This document shows, piece by piece, positions 24,133 through 36,015 of a stretch of 64,000 bases of DNA. The notes under the pieces were generated by a model. It had not been told where the DNA came from, searched no databases, and saw only the letters and a list, made by a program, of their open reading frames with translations. Both the position numbers and the translations under genes were made by a program. The stretch is from Anaeramoeba flamelloides. Its lineage: Eukaryota > Metamonada > Anaeramoebidae. Location: positions 13,168,501 to 13,232,500 of the forward strand of contig JANTQA010000012.1 in assembly GCA_027625915.1 (NCBI GenBank), in the 5' to 3' direction. How positions within the stretch are numbered: the stretch's first letter is position 1; each line of letters opens with the position of its first letter.

Positions 24133-25898
24133 CACTTAAACCTTTGAAATTGAAAAATGGACATTAGTTTTCATTTTTTTTCTGTTTATTCTAAAAATAT
24201 TTGTATTTGTAGAATAAATTGGGAGATTAAAAAGAAAAGAATTGTTGTGTTCTCTAGAGTTCAAAGGAATTGGGCAACATATTATATTTCTCTCTATTCT
24301 TTTGAATTCTGGTGAATCTTCATTGGGTTTTTATTGACTTTGCCAAAATTAAACAAAATATTAAAAGAACTTTTTTTTATTTCTTAAATTAAAAACTAAA
24401 TAGATACTCTAGGGCATTTGATAACAAAATGGAAATGTATATTTTTATTATATTTACAATTTTTTAGATGTTATTATTCTCTATATAAAATAATATGAGT
24501 TATTGAATTTTCTCAAAAGCGATTTATTGATTCATTTAATACTTTTAAATTGTATATTCCTTCGTTAATATTTTCGTTATTGTATTTTAGAAAACTATAA
24601 ATTTCTCATATAACTTTACAAAAAGAAAATTCTAATTTCTTTATGGGTTTAAATCTTCTTTTATAGATTGAAGATTTAACTTACAAAAAATTTACTTGTA
24701 TTTTATAAATTATTCTTAAGGGGTGTTAATTGATTCTTTAACAATTTGATAACTTTTTTTTGATTTTTCCTAACATCTACCGTGGTTGAAATATTTTTGT
24801 GGTGTTAAAGTATCTCTGAAAGGGTATCTTTTATATGTAGATATTAATTATAAAAATTGTAATTTTACTCTATTTGATAATTTTTATTGGTTAAAAATCA
24901 TTTTAATTTTTTAAAAACTATCCTTTGCTTTTAGAAAGTTATTAATAAAATTTTGTATTTTTTAAGTCATAATTCCTCTATATTTTATTTCTGGTAATTG
25001 CTTTGATGTGGAACTTTTCTTAATATTTGTTTTATCGTCCAAATTCTTGTATAATTATATATAAATTACTATTAATTTATTGTCGATTTCTGGAATATTG
25101 TTCCCTCCATTATTAAAATCAAGTACTCTGCAAACATTTGAACATGGTTTTCAAAAACTTTTATTTTTTCTTTTAAGAAATTCCAGAAGTACAAGAATCA
25201 TAAGAGAAAGTGGGTCTCCTTGATAAACCCCAATCCTTTCTTTTTGAAAATATTTTAAAACCAAATTTTGATTATTTCATTTTTAATAAATTCGTTTAGT
25301 GTATAATAAACTAATACATTACTAACTTTGCAGAAAATTTTTTTTAATATTGATCGTAATAATAAAAAATTCTTTATTTTTATATTTATTTTCGAATTTT
25401 TTTTTGTTAAAATTTGGGAATTTCTGAGTAAAATAAGTGAAAAGAAAAAATTAAAATAAAAACTTTTCTAAATTTTGATAAAAAAATCCAAAATTAAAAT
25501 CAAATGTTTATTATTATTATAACTTTTTTATATTTTTATTATTTCTAAGTGTGTTAGTAAACATAAAGTGAATTATATTGTAATCAAAAATGGTTTGGGG
25601 GGGGGGTTGTTAATTGGGAAATTTTGATTTTCGAATCTTTTTGAGGTTTTTTGAGAATTTGGATAGTAAAAAATTATTTTATATCAAAATTCAAAAAAAA
25701 AAAACTTAGATTTTCAATTTCAAAGGGATACCTTGAAACAGGATCCTTTCAAGTCAACAAATATGTTGTAAGTTATAAGCATGATCTGAACGGACCAATA
25801 AATATCAAGGGTAATTAATGAATATATAATTCTGTTTTAGAAAGATGGTTAAATAAGAGAATAAGCAAGGTTTGTTGAACAAAGATTTCATCTTACAG
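24133..25898. other. Gene-poor stretch with a G10 run
   Basis: No supported gene. A run of 10 Gs lies at 25597-25606, followed by sequence resembling the neighbourhood of the C12 run at 11.06 kb in the opposite base sense. Confidence 0.4.
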
Positions 25899-26296
25899 CC
25901 TTTCTACGGCTAACGTGAATTTTTTGTATAAATCGAATTTTGGTGCTGATATAGATATTTAAATCATTGAATTTGAAAGGGTCTGTAAGATGAAATCGAA
26001 AAAAACAATCCATAAATGAGATTGTCTTGGAATTTTTCTTGTAATAAAATGAAAACTATTTTCCGCAATATAAAGGTAAATTTTAAGTGGTTACTTGAGA
26101 GAATTTTTGGTATTTCAATCTATTTTGAGATCTGATAATTAATTTTGTTGTGGGTCAGAAAAAATTCTTAAATATTCGCTCTTTGATGGATTTTTTTTTT
26201 TCGATTTCAGCTTATAGACCCTTTCAAATTCAATGGTTTAAATATCTATATCAGCACCAAAATTCGATTCATATAAAAAAATTACCTGTAGCTTGG
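25899..26296. mobile_element. Foldback element with about 110-bp arms
   Basis: The left arm (about 25901-26012) and the reverse complement of the right arm (about 26184-26295) share AATCGAATTTTGGTGCTGAT, then 'atagatatttaaa.cattgaatttgaaagggtct.taag.tgaaatcgaaaaa'. I judge them close to 90% identical. The centre is about 170 bp with no coding capacity. A single copy in this window. Confidence 0.7.
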
Positions 26297-26725
26297 GAAC
26301 GGATTTATGTTTAAAATGATTTTCACATCAAAAAAAAAAAAAAATTACAAACATAATTTAATTAAAATTATTTTATTGGTACATTTAAGAATTCTAATAT
26401 CCTTTTTAAGGGATAATTCAATTAAATTAAAACATTAATTGATTAAATTCTTTTTTTTTTTTGAAAAATGATTTCAAAAACATTTTTTAAATTGAAAAGG
26501 AATATAATAAAAAGACAATTTTGCTTTATTCTTTTTTAAGAAAAAAGAAAGACCAAACACTAGATAAAAATATACACACTCTCATACAGACTCACATATT
26601 TGTCTATTTGAAATTGTTTTTTAAATTAAAATTGATTGTTGTCTCAATAAAAAATTAAATAAAATACAAGTTGCGAATCAATGTTCACATAGATCAAAGT
26701 AATTTGTGAGTTTAATTTTTTAAAT
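26297..26725. other. 3' flank of the minus-strand coiled-coil gene
   Basis: AT-rich sequence with no exon-like stretch. It should hold the 3' UTR and poly(A) site of the gene that follows on the minus strand. Confidence 0.35.
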
Positions 26726-27478
26726 TTAATTTTCACCAACAGTTGCTTGTTGCAAATTTTTGAGTTGGCTAACAAAGAGGTTAAAATTGCTTTTATCCAA
26801 GAATTTTTGTTGTGGCTCTTGTGTTTTTCTTTTATGTTTGAGAACTGTTGATTCATTTTTGTTCTTCTGTTGGCATTGTTTTTTGTAATTACGTTTCTTG
26901 GTATGTTTTCTCTTGTTGTTTCTGGCATGTGTTGGATCTTTTTGTTTCTTTTTGTAGACATTGGATTTTTTTTTTTTTTGTTGTGGCTCGGTTTGTAATT
27001 GGTAGTTTCTTAATTGTTGCTGTTTGATTAAATTATTGTACATCGTTTTAGCGTTGTGGAATTTTTTTTTTGTTTGTTTCATTAAAACGGATTCCTTCTC
27101 AAGCTCAAATTTTGTCAATTGGATTTCGTCTTGAAGTTCTTCAAGGGATTGTTTTAATTGAAAATTTTCCAATCTTGCTTGAATTAATTGAGATTGTTCA
27201 AGTCCAATGTCTTCTTCTTCTTCTTCTTCTTCTTCGTATAGTGGGTGTAAATTTTGAATGTTCCCTTTTAAATTATTCTGCAAATTGCCATTGAGGCTTG
27301 AAGTAAGAGATCCATTAAATTCTGTTTCAAAGTCATTTAATAAATCTTCACTCAAAAAATCATTTGAAAATTTTTGATCGAAGCACTCTTCATCAAAACT
27401 ATTAACAAAGCCGTTGTATTGCATGTTTTGAAAAAAGTCTGAATAGTTCGTGTTTGTTTCTTGTTCAATAAAATCCAT
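26726..27478 (-). CDS. Acidic/coiled-coil/basic protein of unknown function
   Basis: A single uninterrupted frame of 250 codons from ATG (27476-27478) to TAA, with no sign of an intron. Order: an N-terminal part rich in Asp, Asn and Phe (MDFIEQETNTNYSDFFQN ... residues 1-55); Asn/Leu/Gly repeats (LTSSLNGNLQNNLKGN); an acidic run of eight Glu near residue 82; a coiled coil (about 95-155, LENFQLKQSLEELQDEIQ); then a strongly basic tail (KKKKSNVYKKKQK, NNKRKHTKKRNYKKQ) ending in FNLFVSQLKNLQQ. The acidic-coil-basic order is seen in some nuclear or DNA-associated proteins, but I recognise no domain. The real-gene call rests on length, ATG start and composition unlike the flanks. Confidence 0.6.
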   Translation of the reverse strand: MDFIEQETNTNYSDFFQNMQYNGFVNSFDEECFDQKFSNDFLSEDLLNDFETEFNGSLTSSLNGNLQNNLKGNIQNLHPLYEEEEEEEEDIGLEQSQLIQARLENFQLKQSLEELQDEIQLTKFELEKESVLMKQTKKKFHNAKTMYNNLIKQQQLRNYQLQTEPQQKKKKSNVYKKKQKDPTHARNNKRKHTKKRNYKKQCQQKNKNESTVLKHKRKTQEPQQKFLDKSNFNLFVSQLKNLQQATVGEN

Positions 27479-27637
27479 TCTTGTATTATTAAAAAAGCTT
27501 TTTTGTCAAATATTTAAAAGTTTTTGTTTGAAAAAAAAAATGAAAAATAAAAAGTTAAAAAACCTCAAATCAAGATAAGTGTTTTAAAAAAATGAGTTTT
27601 TGTGTTCAAATACATTCCAGAACATGATTTTTTTTGT

Positions 27638-27878
27638 CTAATCTGACAATTGTTTTTTTTTTGACTTTTTGGATTTGGAATGAGAAATCAATTTTTTCTT
27701 TTTATTCCCTCTGTTTATTGAGAAATCTTTTTGGAATATTTTAATGTTTTGGAATGGATTAAAGGATGGAAATCTTTTTTCCGAGTTTTTTGAGGAAAAC
27801 AGTTTTTGATTAAACTTGTTCGTGTAATTTTCCGAGACAAAATAACATGGTTTTTTCAAATCTACTTCTCCCTTCTGA
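27638..27878 (-). CDS. Possible terminal exon, Lys/Ser-rich
   Basis: A minus-strand frame of about 80 codons ends at 27638 and follows a possible acceptor (CAG ending at 27879). The first visible residues are KGEVDLKKPCYFVSENYTN; the last third is lysine/serine-rich (KSKKSKKKQ). It has no ATG and would need an upstream exon at higher coordinates, which I could not find. It is only about 160 bp upstream of the next minus-strand gene, so alternatively it is an unrelated chance frame. Confidence 0.3.
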
Positions 27879-28639
27879 TTTCTTTTTTCTTTTAATAAAA
27901 GAAAAAAAGTAACAGAATAAAATCAATTACACCAAAATTTTCTTTGGTAACCAAATCAGAATAAATTTTTAAATGAGATTATAAATTGCAATGAAATACA
28001 ATGTGAAATAAATTTTGGTTGTTATTAAATTACATGTTGGGAAGAATCGATTTTACAAGTAAAAATTTTAGTTTTTTAAAGTAAAAAAATTTCTACATTA
28101 AAAAACAATCGATTGGTCAAATAATTGGATCTTATGATGATAATAGGATTAACCTATCACTGAATGATCACTTTTAGGAAAAATTAATCAAAGAATAGAC
28201 TTTTGAAGGTTAATAATTTTTCAGAAACAAAATCGTAATTTTTTGAATCTTTATTAATAAAAAAGAACTAACTACTTGAAAACAACCAAATAAAACAGTA
28301 TTTTATAATACAGTTTGCAAAGAAATTCGAGTTATTTGCAATCAAAACACTTTTTTCTTTAATAAGAAGAATATATTGAATTATGAAGAAACAACAGATC
28401 AAAAATTTTTCACCACTTTCACTTTTTTTATAATTAGGGTTTCTGAACAACATGTTGAATATTTTAGTTCTCTATTTATGTCTTGGTCCCCCTTTATGAT
28501 GTATACGGTGTACTATATGAAATAAGAGTTCTAAATTTAAAAGGGACTCAAGAATAATGGAAAAAAGTTAACAAAGTAAAATTAATCCATTTTATATCCC
28601 CAATAATAGCGAAACAATCTAAAATAATTTAAAAAGAAG
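27879..28639. other. AT-rich stretch, no gene seen
   Basis: No confident exon. The minus-strand frame at 28268-28453 is hydrophobic low-complexity sequence. Confidence 0.4.
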
Positions 28640-29106
28640 TTTAAGTGATTAGCGTCAACCAATGAGAAATCTAAGATTAAAACATAGCGCTATTGGGGGT
28701 AAAAAAGAGATGCTGACTCTGGTTCAAATTGTCTCTAAAAATTCAAAAATTAAGTAGTACCATTTGTTGATCCCACCAATTAGAAATGATCAATTTTATC
28801 AGAAAAAAACATAAATAATTACAGAAAAAATATGTATTTGGACACATATTTAAACGCTGCCTCATAAATATTCAGACACCAAAGTTGCAAAATATCTTTT
28901 TTAAATTTGTCACAAGATATAGATTAATGTCAAAAAAATTAAATATCAATTAAATGATTATTTTGAACAATTATTTCGGAAAACATGGAAATATATTGAA
29001 AATGTAAAATAGATACAGAAAAAGGAAAACAAAAATAATGAGCCTTTGAGTTTTTGTGCTGATGATGATTATTGGGTTGATCTTTGAAATTAAAAAAATA
29101 CACAAC
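28640..29106 (+). repeat. Diverged interspersed repeat, copy 1 (interrupted)
   Basis: Aligns with 29770-30260: 'gattagcgtcaaccaatgagaa' versus 'gattagcatctaccaagggga', 'ttcagac.ccaaagttgcaaaat.tctttt', and 'tgatgattattgggttgatctttgaaatt'. The homology resumes after the foldback element, at about 29478 ('ttacttttggtggatctaaatc' versus 'tgacttttggaagttctaaatc'). A third weak match lies near 44540-44780. The nature of the repeat is unknown. Confidence 0.55.
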
Positions 29107-29474
29107 TGTAAATAAGGAATGTTGTAAAAAATAGAGTTTTTACAATTTTAGAGATATATATAGAGCTCCATCCATTTATCCAAATTTTTGTAATAGTAAA
29201 CAAAATATCCGTTTTGATTTTTGATCTCAAAGGGATTTTCAATATAAAATCGTTTGGTAAATACCAATACTTTGTTTGATAACTATTTTTTTTTTAAATT
29301 TGAAAGATTGTTGTTTGCCAAATGATTTTACGATTAAAATTGTTCTTAATCTATTAACATAATCAGATATTATATTTACTATTACCAAAATTTGGATAAA
29401 TGGATGGAGCTCTATATATATCTCCAAAATTGTAAAAACTCTATTTTTTACAACATTCATATTTACTCTAGTGT
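29107..29474. mobile_element. Foldback element, AGTAAATATGAATGTTG family, copy 2
   Basis: Arms of roughly 100 bp: left GGAATGTTGTAAAAAATAGA..., right its complement ending TTACAACATTCATATTTACT. The internal sequence matches the 4.5-kb copy (KSFGK-like frame, AAAATCGTTTGGTAAA). It interrupts the interspersed repeat of 28640-29640. Confidence 0.75.
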
Positions 29475-29769
29475 AGTTACTTTTGGTGGATCTAAATCTT
29501 GGTTTGTAAAATTACTGAAAAATTCAAATAAGTGTCTGAATATTTTTACTATATTTTCCATTTTACAAATTTTTTTAACCGTAAGATTTGAATAAAGTAT
29601 TTTATTGCTTTATATCTTAATAAACTTTGTAAAATTAGTTGATCTTCGAAAGGTTTTTTCTAAAGAAATGTTTGAAAAGTTGAGTTGTGTAGATTTACAA
29701 AAATCGAAATTGAATAAAAAGTTTATCACAAGTGCTTTAATTTATCAGTAGCTGAACAATATTTTTTTA
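29475..29769. repeat. Downstream part of the interrupted interspersed repeat
   Basis: The first 170 bp or so match 30240-30420 weakly. The rest is AT-rich with nothing recognised. Confidence 0.35.
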
Positions 29770-30330
29770 GATTATTAAGGGATTAGCATCTACCAAGGGG
29801 AAGCCTAGGATCAAAGTATGTTGTTATTGGGCGTTACCAAATTAATTTTACATGGTTCAAAGGTCTCTAAAAAATCGATTAGTCGAGAAGTAATATTTGT
29901 TGTTTCCATAAATTAAAAATGATCTCGGTATTAGTAAAAAACCCAACAATTTAAGAATAAAATCTGCATTTTGCCATAAATTTAAAGGTTGAATTATCAA
30001 TATTCAGACTACAAAGTCACAAAATGTCTTTCTTAAATTTGTGGTGAAATGTAGAAAAGTTATTAAAAAATTCGTTTTTTTTAAAAAATTAAATAATTAA
30101 CAAATAAATTTTTTTGACAAATTATTTCTCAAATCATGCAAATATATTGATGATACAAGTATCTTTATCAAAAGCAAACAAAACTAATCTATCTTTGTAC
30201 TTTGATGTTGATGATTATTGAGTTAATCTTTGAAATTCAAAAATTGAAAAAATAATGACTTTTGGAAGTTCTAAATCTAAATTATTAAATACCAGAATAC
30301 TGTATTTTGGGTTTCAATTTTTGGATTTGG
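29770..30330 (+). repeat. Diverged interspersed repeat, copy 2 (uninterrupted)
   Basis: Same repeat as 28640-29106 in the same orientation, without the foldback insertion. It serves as the empty-site comparison. Confidence 0.55.
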
Positions 30331-31216
30331 AAAAGGTATTAAAAAAATGAAACTTTTTTAATTGTGATCCATTAGTAAAAAATGTAATAATGAATTGTGC
30401 AATAAGATTTATAATAGATTTTTTAGAGCTATTTGAGCCAGGGTGAACTTATATCATTTAAGCCCAATTACAAAATACTTTGATTATAGAGAAATCTAGG
30501 GTAACTCTAATCCCTTAAAGTTATGAAAAAAAAATACAAAAAATATATTTTTAATTGTGATTTCATATTAAAAAATGGAATAATTTACTGTTAAATAATA
30601 TTTATAAAAGATTTTTATGAGAGATTTGAACTAATGAGTAGAACTTGTATGATTTACTCTTAATTAAAATTAGATTTAGTCTTGTCCTTGATTCATGAAG
30701 ACAGTATCCCCTTAAGTCAAAAATAATCTCCATTTTTTGAGAACAATTTTACCTGTTATCATGATTTATTGAATTACATTTTTAAAAATCCAACTTGATG
30801 AAACATGAAACAAAATTTATTTGTTGTCATTTTTCTTGGTTTCTTTTATAAACAACTGTTTAAACCTCTTGAAAAAATTAACAATACTTTTAATTGGAAA
30901 AAATGTTCTCAAGTCTTCTACTGGTAATTTTAAAAGTAGTTATATTATTTGCTTTGAATAATACTATTCTTTAAATGTGAAGTGGGCTTAGGTAAATTTA
31001 TCCAAAACACTCAAAGACATCCTCATTGATTATTGATTTAATCTTGAAAAACCGTTATTTTTTTAATTGAAAAAGATAAAGTGATTAAACCCCAAAGAAG
31101 CAACACTTTATCCATAGTCACGAACTTTTACATCAATACATAAAAAATAATTATATTTTGGAAAAACAATTTCTATTTATTTATTCTCAATTTTTCAACA
31201 TTGATATTTCACAAAG
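30331..31216. other. 5' flank of the basic coiled-coil gene
   Basis: No exon-like sequence. Repeated short motifs ('ttaattgtga..catta..aaaatg.aataatg') at 30345 and 30540 hint at an old tandem duplication. Confidence 0.35.
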
Positions 31217-32224
31217 ATGGAAGTGAAGAGGAAAACTTCTCGAAAAAAAGCACGATTTGAAACTCTAAAATTGATAAAAGCACCCAACCTCTCATGTTAT
31301 AGCCCCAACACTCAAATAATTAAACTTTCTGAGACTGTAACGGATCAATCCCAAAAAATTTATCAAAGTAAAAAGAAAATTAGCAAATTGACCAATTTGA
31401 CAAAAGTGATGAAAAAAGTTCATAAAAAAGAAAAAGACACCCTTGAGCGTAAGACAATTTTGTTTTCTTCTTTCTCTCTTGAAAAGATAAGAAAAAAAAA
31501 CTTATTTTACCGTTAAATTGTTGTATTAAATAATTGATCCCTTTTTTTTTTTTTATTTTTAATTAACCAATAAAAAGATCAAATGGAAAGAAGGATGACT
31601 GCATTAGAATCCTCAAATGAACTCCGCAACACGATTGTTCTGCAAAAAAGGCAGTTAGAAATCGAAAATAGGAATATTAAACAACAATTGAAAGAACTCA
31701 AAAAAAGAATCTTATTATTAGAAATCCAAAACACAAAATTAAAAAACAAAAATAAAAAAAATTCAATTTTAAAACAAAGCAACACAATTAAAAAACTTGA
31801 ACAAAAAACAAAAAAAAAACAAAAGATCTTGAAACGTTCACGCACACAGCCCTACAACAAGAACGATATTCACAATTTAGTTAAAAAGAAAAACAATAAT
31901 CAGAAAAGACCTCAAAGTAGAAAAAAGTCATGTGACTTGCTCTTTTCAAAAAATGTTACAAGTTCCTTTGAAGACTTTGAATTAATCAACACCTCGTCTC
32001 AAATACCAAGAGAAAGAAAATCGGTTGATCAACAATTTTACCAGATTTTGACAAATAATAAGAAAAAAATGAAAAAGACCAAAAAAAAGAAAAGAAAAAA
32101 ATCCACTCTCAGAAGAAGACACTCAACCAAAGAAAACAGCCCACTTCTTCGAGGGAAATGGGTCACTATCAAACCCCCCAAGGTCAAAAGAATAAAAAAA
32201 AAAACACAAAAAATAAAAAAATAA
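31217..32224 (+). CDS. Two-exon basic coiled-coil protein of unknown function
   Basis: Exons 31217-31448 (donor GTAAGA) and 31578-32224 (TAA) join in phase to give about 292 residues from an ATG at 31217. Almost a quarter of the residues are lysine. The N-terminus is basic (MEVKRKTSRKKARFETLK). Residues about 45-130 form heptads across the splice junction (TDQSQKIYQSKKKISKL ... RQLEIENRNIKQQLKELK). The rest is Lys/Asn/Ser-rich, with LRRRHSTKENSPLLRGKW near the C-terminus. This layout (N-terminal coil, basic disordered tail) occurs in many nuclear scaffold proteins, including shugoshins, but the shugoshin C-terminal motif is not present, so I do not assign it. Phase agreement and the clean ATG support a real gene. 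Confidence 0.6.
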
Positions 32225-32242
32225 TCTAATTTTATCATTTTA

Positions 32243-32470
32243 GATGGAATTGCTCAGCCTATGAGAATAATCAGAAAATCTGGATACCCAAATTCAAAAA
32301 AATCCAGATATCTTGAATATTAAAAATTAATATTTTTGATATTTTTAATAATTTTAGAAAATAAGGAATTAATATGCTTATTAGCCTTAGTGGGTAATAC
32401 TGAATTTTTGAGTCTTGAAGAAAATTTCCAAACTTAAAATTTAGGAATTTGTGAAGTACCAGAGAGTGAC
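32243..32470 (+). mobile_element. Decayed LINE 3' fragment
   Basis: Nucleotide similarity to the minus-strand LINE copy at 5922-6190: TGGAATTGCTCAGCCTATGA versus TGGAACTGCCCAGCCTATGA, then 'gaataatc..aaaatctggatacc', and 'ttattagcctta.t.ggtaat' near 32380. Reading frames are broken. The fragment begins about 20 bp after the stop codon of the preceding gene. It is older than the 5.9-kb copy and no target duplication is seen. Confidence 0.7.
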
Positions 32471-32654
32471 ACTGATTATCTTAAATTATCTTAGAGTTTC
32501 TTCAAATGTCGTCAAGCGCACCACCAAGTGCATTAGAGTACCTGTTTTTTTTTTTTTTTTTTTTTTCATAATTAAAAGAATAGAGTAAAATCAAAAATTT
32601 AACTCAATTCTGATAAATTCTGGAAACACCAGCAGCGTGGTTCTTGAGGTATTC

Positions 32655-32810
32655 TGTTTTATTTGTGAAGTGTTCTAGGTTTTTTTGAGTTTTACTATTT
32701 TATTTGTGAAGTGTTCTAGGTTTTTTTTTTACGTTTTGAAATAAATAGAAAACTCAAAAAAACCTAGAACACTTAACAAATAAAATAGTAAACTCAAAAA
32801 AACCTAACGA
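32655..32810. repeat. Compound palindrome: two direct and two inverted 40-bp units
   Basis: The unit TTTTATTTGTGAAGTGTTCT (then AGGTTTTTTTGAGTTTTACTA) occurs at 32656 and again at about 32698. Its reverse complement follows at about 32750-32810 (CAAAAAAACCTAGAACACTT, then AACAAATAAAATAGTAAACTC). The transcript or single strand would form a long hairpin. I cannot assign it to an element. Confidence 0.75.
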
Positions 32811-34468
32811 AAATATCTTGATTTTTGAAATAAACTGAAAACCCAAGAATAACTAAATGGTTTTTTAATTTCAAACTCTTAAAAAATAAAAAGAAAATTT
32901 CAGAAATACTCGAATAATTTCCAAAAATTAAAAAAAAAACACCTTTAGCTTTTCCAAAATTCGAAAGATCAGTGAAAAATCAAAGATTTTACAAAAAATC
33001 TTTACATTCTGAAAGACCTAACAACCCCCTTTTTTTTAATTCTAGTTTTTGTCTCTAAAATCAATGGTTTTTCCAATCAAAACAAAAATAAAAAAAACCC
33101 AACAGGCTAAATAAGAGGAATTGATAACCCCCATCATTAAATAATATGTATAAAAAATAACATTATTATTTTTATATACCCTTTTTTAGAAAGAATTTTT
33201 ATTTTATTTTATTCATACAAGTTTGTAAATGATTTTTATAGCAATATTAAGAATTAACACATATAAAGTAGCACCACTCAAACTTAATGGAGAATTTTTA
33301 TCTGATCTTTTTGTAAGAATACTTAGAGTATTTGAATAAGAAATGATTAGAATTTATTATTCATTTTGCTTTTTTTTTTTTTACCAATTAGTATTTACCA
33401 ACTAAATAGATTGTAAGCTGTTAATATCAGTTGAATTATTTGAATCATTTTTAACCTGCTTTGCTATTATATAACAATCAATATTGGGTGAAATTAACCA
33501 CCTAATTAAAAGTTAGTTTTCAAGAATTTGAACAAGTTTATCACCTGTAAAGTTCAAACACTAAAAGTGGTCAGCTTCACATTAATTTATTTTAAGGTGG
33601 GGATATTATAAGTGAGCACTTGATAATTTTCAAAAAAAAGCAACCCCCCACTCACCATTCCATGTGTTTACAATCTTTTTTTATCATTTTAAGAATTTTT
33701 TTTTCAACAAACAGTGTTTTCAAGGATTTTGTTCAATTTTATTTAATTATCTCACTTGAAGAATTAATAGTAGATTAAGGTCCCTGGATATCATCTTTCT
33801 GAAAAAAAATTTTTTTATTGACTTATAAGAATCTTGTGGTAAGAATTCTTACCCATGTTTAAAATTTCGGGTTTTTTTCAAAAACTTGCCATTTGTACCA
33901 AACAATTTTCTTGAAAAAAAATTCAGATTTTTCCTTAAAAATGATCTTGAAATTAAAATCCCCTTGGTACAGGCTAACTAAATTATTTAAAATCGTTATA
34001 CATTTGGTTTTAGGTGTTACAATATTTTTGAAATGGTATTGTATAGAAACAATGTAATATCAAAAAAAAAAAAAAAAAAGATTTTAAATTTACCTAGTTT
34101 TTTTAAAAAAAATATATAACTATTTTGCAATCAATAAATATTTTCTTTCTAATCGAAAAAGAACTATAAAATTTGCAATATTATAAATTTTCTTTAATTT
34201 TTATCTTATTAATTATTTTTAGAGGTGTGGATATTATTTTCCAAACTCTGCAGGCTATATTATTTGAATATACTTTATTATGAATACGATCTTTTCATAC
34301 ATCTTAAAATAAAATATTTTATGAAAATCAGGTTATTATTTGATTCTATTTACATTTTTTTTTCTTATAAATTTCACCCACCATGGATTACAAATAAAGA
34401 TTAGTCTTTATTTATGGTGAAATTGTTGAATTAAACAAAGTAAATAATAACCTATTATCGATTAACTA
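32811..34468. other. AT-rich stretch, no gene seen
   Basis: No supported gene on either strand. Only poly-A/T runs and small imperfect repeats. Confidence 0.4.
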
Positions 34469-34665
34469 CAGTCGGTTCCACTTTTACCGGGCAAACTTCA
34501 AAGAAATTTAAAGCACAATAAAAATCTCAAATTAAAGCACATTTTTTGGAATTATTTTTTTACATAAATTATTTTCCTAGAATCTGAATTTTGTGAGTTA
34601 ATTTGAGATTATTATTGTGTCTTAAATTTCTTTGGAAGTTTCTTATTTAAAAATGGATCTGGCTG
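34469..34665. mobile_element. 200-bp palindromic MITE, CAGTCAGTTCCACTTTTAAG family, copy 2
   Basis: CAGTCGGTTCCACTTTTACC on the left, and its complement ending CTGGCTG on the right, directly flanked by TA on both sides. That is the signature of Tc1/mariner-type insertion. No coding capacity. Confidence 0.8.
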
Positions 34666-34711
34666 TATAGTTGATATAAGTATCAATTTACTCTAACCAA
34701 TTAATAGATCA

Positions 34712-35417
34712 AAGCTAAATTCAAAAATTGACATCCCTTCAAAAGGGTACAAACAACCAAAATAATCAATTTCATACAGAATTAGAAATAATTTTGATTT
34801 TAGAAAAATATCAAAATCATTTTTTCATCTTTTTGGTTTTTATTTTCATTTCATTTTTTAAATTATGTAACTTGTTTCGTTTGATCAAAATGTTTTTTCA
34901 ATAATTAATATTATGTTAAAGTTGAGTTGTTCAAAATAGAAGAACCCAAATAAAATTATTCATAGTACCTGACCATTTGATCAATCAATAATTCCTAATA
35001 AACTTTTAAACAAATTAATCAATGTATTTTTTTATTAAGAAAACTAAATCAAGATTTAAATATCCTGATGACTGTATATATTTAGATACTCTTTGAATTA
35101 GAAGTTTCAAAAAAAAATACTTCAAAATTCTCTCTTTAAGAGGTTAGGTGGTGTTTCGCCTAACCTTTAACAATAAATCCAATGCATTTTATAATTTTGC
35201 TAATCTCCAAAATATTTTAAACAACAATAATTTATTCGAATTGAAACTTATTTATTTTTTGTTTTTGTGGGGGTATAGAAATTTATAAAAATGTGTGTAA
35301 ACATTTCAATTAAGTGAATGGTTCTAATTTGATATTTCTTTTAGAATTGGTTATATAAGATTTTTTTAAATTCAAAAATCAAATTTTGTTCTGTTAAAAA
35401 ATTTTTAATTGGGATTT
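34712..35417 (-). mobile_element. 0.54-kb TIR element family (AACCCCAATTCAAAAT), diverged copy with extra 165 bp
   Basis: Same order of blocks as the 22.7-kb copy ('gttaaagttgagttgttcaaaatagaagaaccc', 'gatcaatcaataattcctaata', 'aatggttctaatttgatatttctt'). About 165 bp of unrelated sequence lie in the middle (around 35020-35240, containing GGTTAGGTGGTGTTTCGCCT). This is an old copy that probably received an insertion. Confidence 0.6.
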
Positions 35418-35818
35418 ATTTTAAAATTAAAAAACTCAAATTCAAGTGCACCTTTATCAAAACCACAATGTTTTTTTTTGATCTTCAATTGTGGATAAAA
35501 TAAAACTACAATGCAAATCACTATGATTTTTCAGTAATGATTTCTACTACTTGGATTGAAATAGAATAACATGGGTTTAGCTTTAACTAGTTAACGGTCT
35601 TTCAATAAAAAAAATATGTAAAAGAATGAAGTATCATAAAAATTTAAAAAAAAAAAAAAAAAGATGTGAAAAATGTTAAAATATGATTTCAATTTTGAAA
35701 TTATCTAAATTTCTCATCTAATAACCAACTAATTCCTTTAATCATGTAGAAAAAAATACGTTTTTACTATACCACTTTGACTTAAAGCGTGTTTATTTGT
35801 TTATTAATTGGTTCATTA

Positions 35819-36015
35819 CAGTCAGTTCCACTTTTAAGGCACAAACTTTCAAACGAAATTTAAGGCACAATAAAAAATCTCAAATTAGGCACAAAATTCA
35901 GATTCTAGTAAAATAAATTGTAAAATAAAAAATTACAAATTTTGTGCTTTAAAATGAGATTTTTTTGTGCCTTACATTTCGTTGAAAGTTTGTACCTTAA
36001 ACGTAGAACTGACTG
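35819..36015. mobile_element. 200-bp palindromic MITE, CAGTCAGTTCCACTTTTAAG family, copy 3
   Basis: The best-preserved copy. CAGTCAGTTCCACTTTTAAG on the left and the complement ending GAACTGACTG on the right, with arms of about 70 bp. TA is duplicated at 35817-35818 and 36016-36017. The open frame at 35942-36157 is a chance read-through of the right arm. Confidence 0.85.

Noticed and set aside
28720-28745. GGTTCAAATTG as a tRNA B-box
   Set aside because: No matching A-box, acceptor stem or anticodon arm around it. No tRNA gene could be folded by eye anywhere in the window.
31217-32224. Shugoshin identity for the basic coiled-coil gene
   Set aside because: Only the general layout fits. The conserved C-terminal basic motif of shugoshins is not present.
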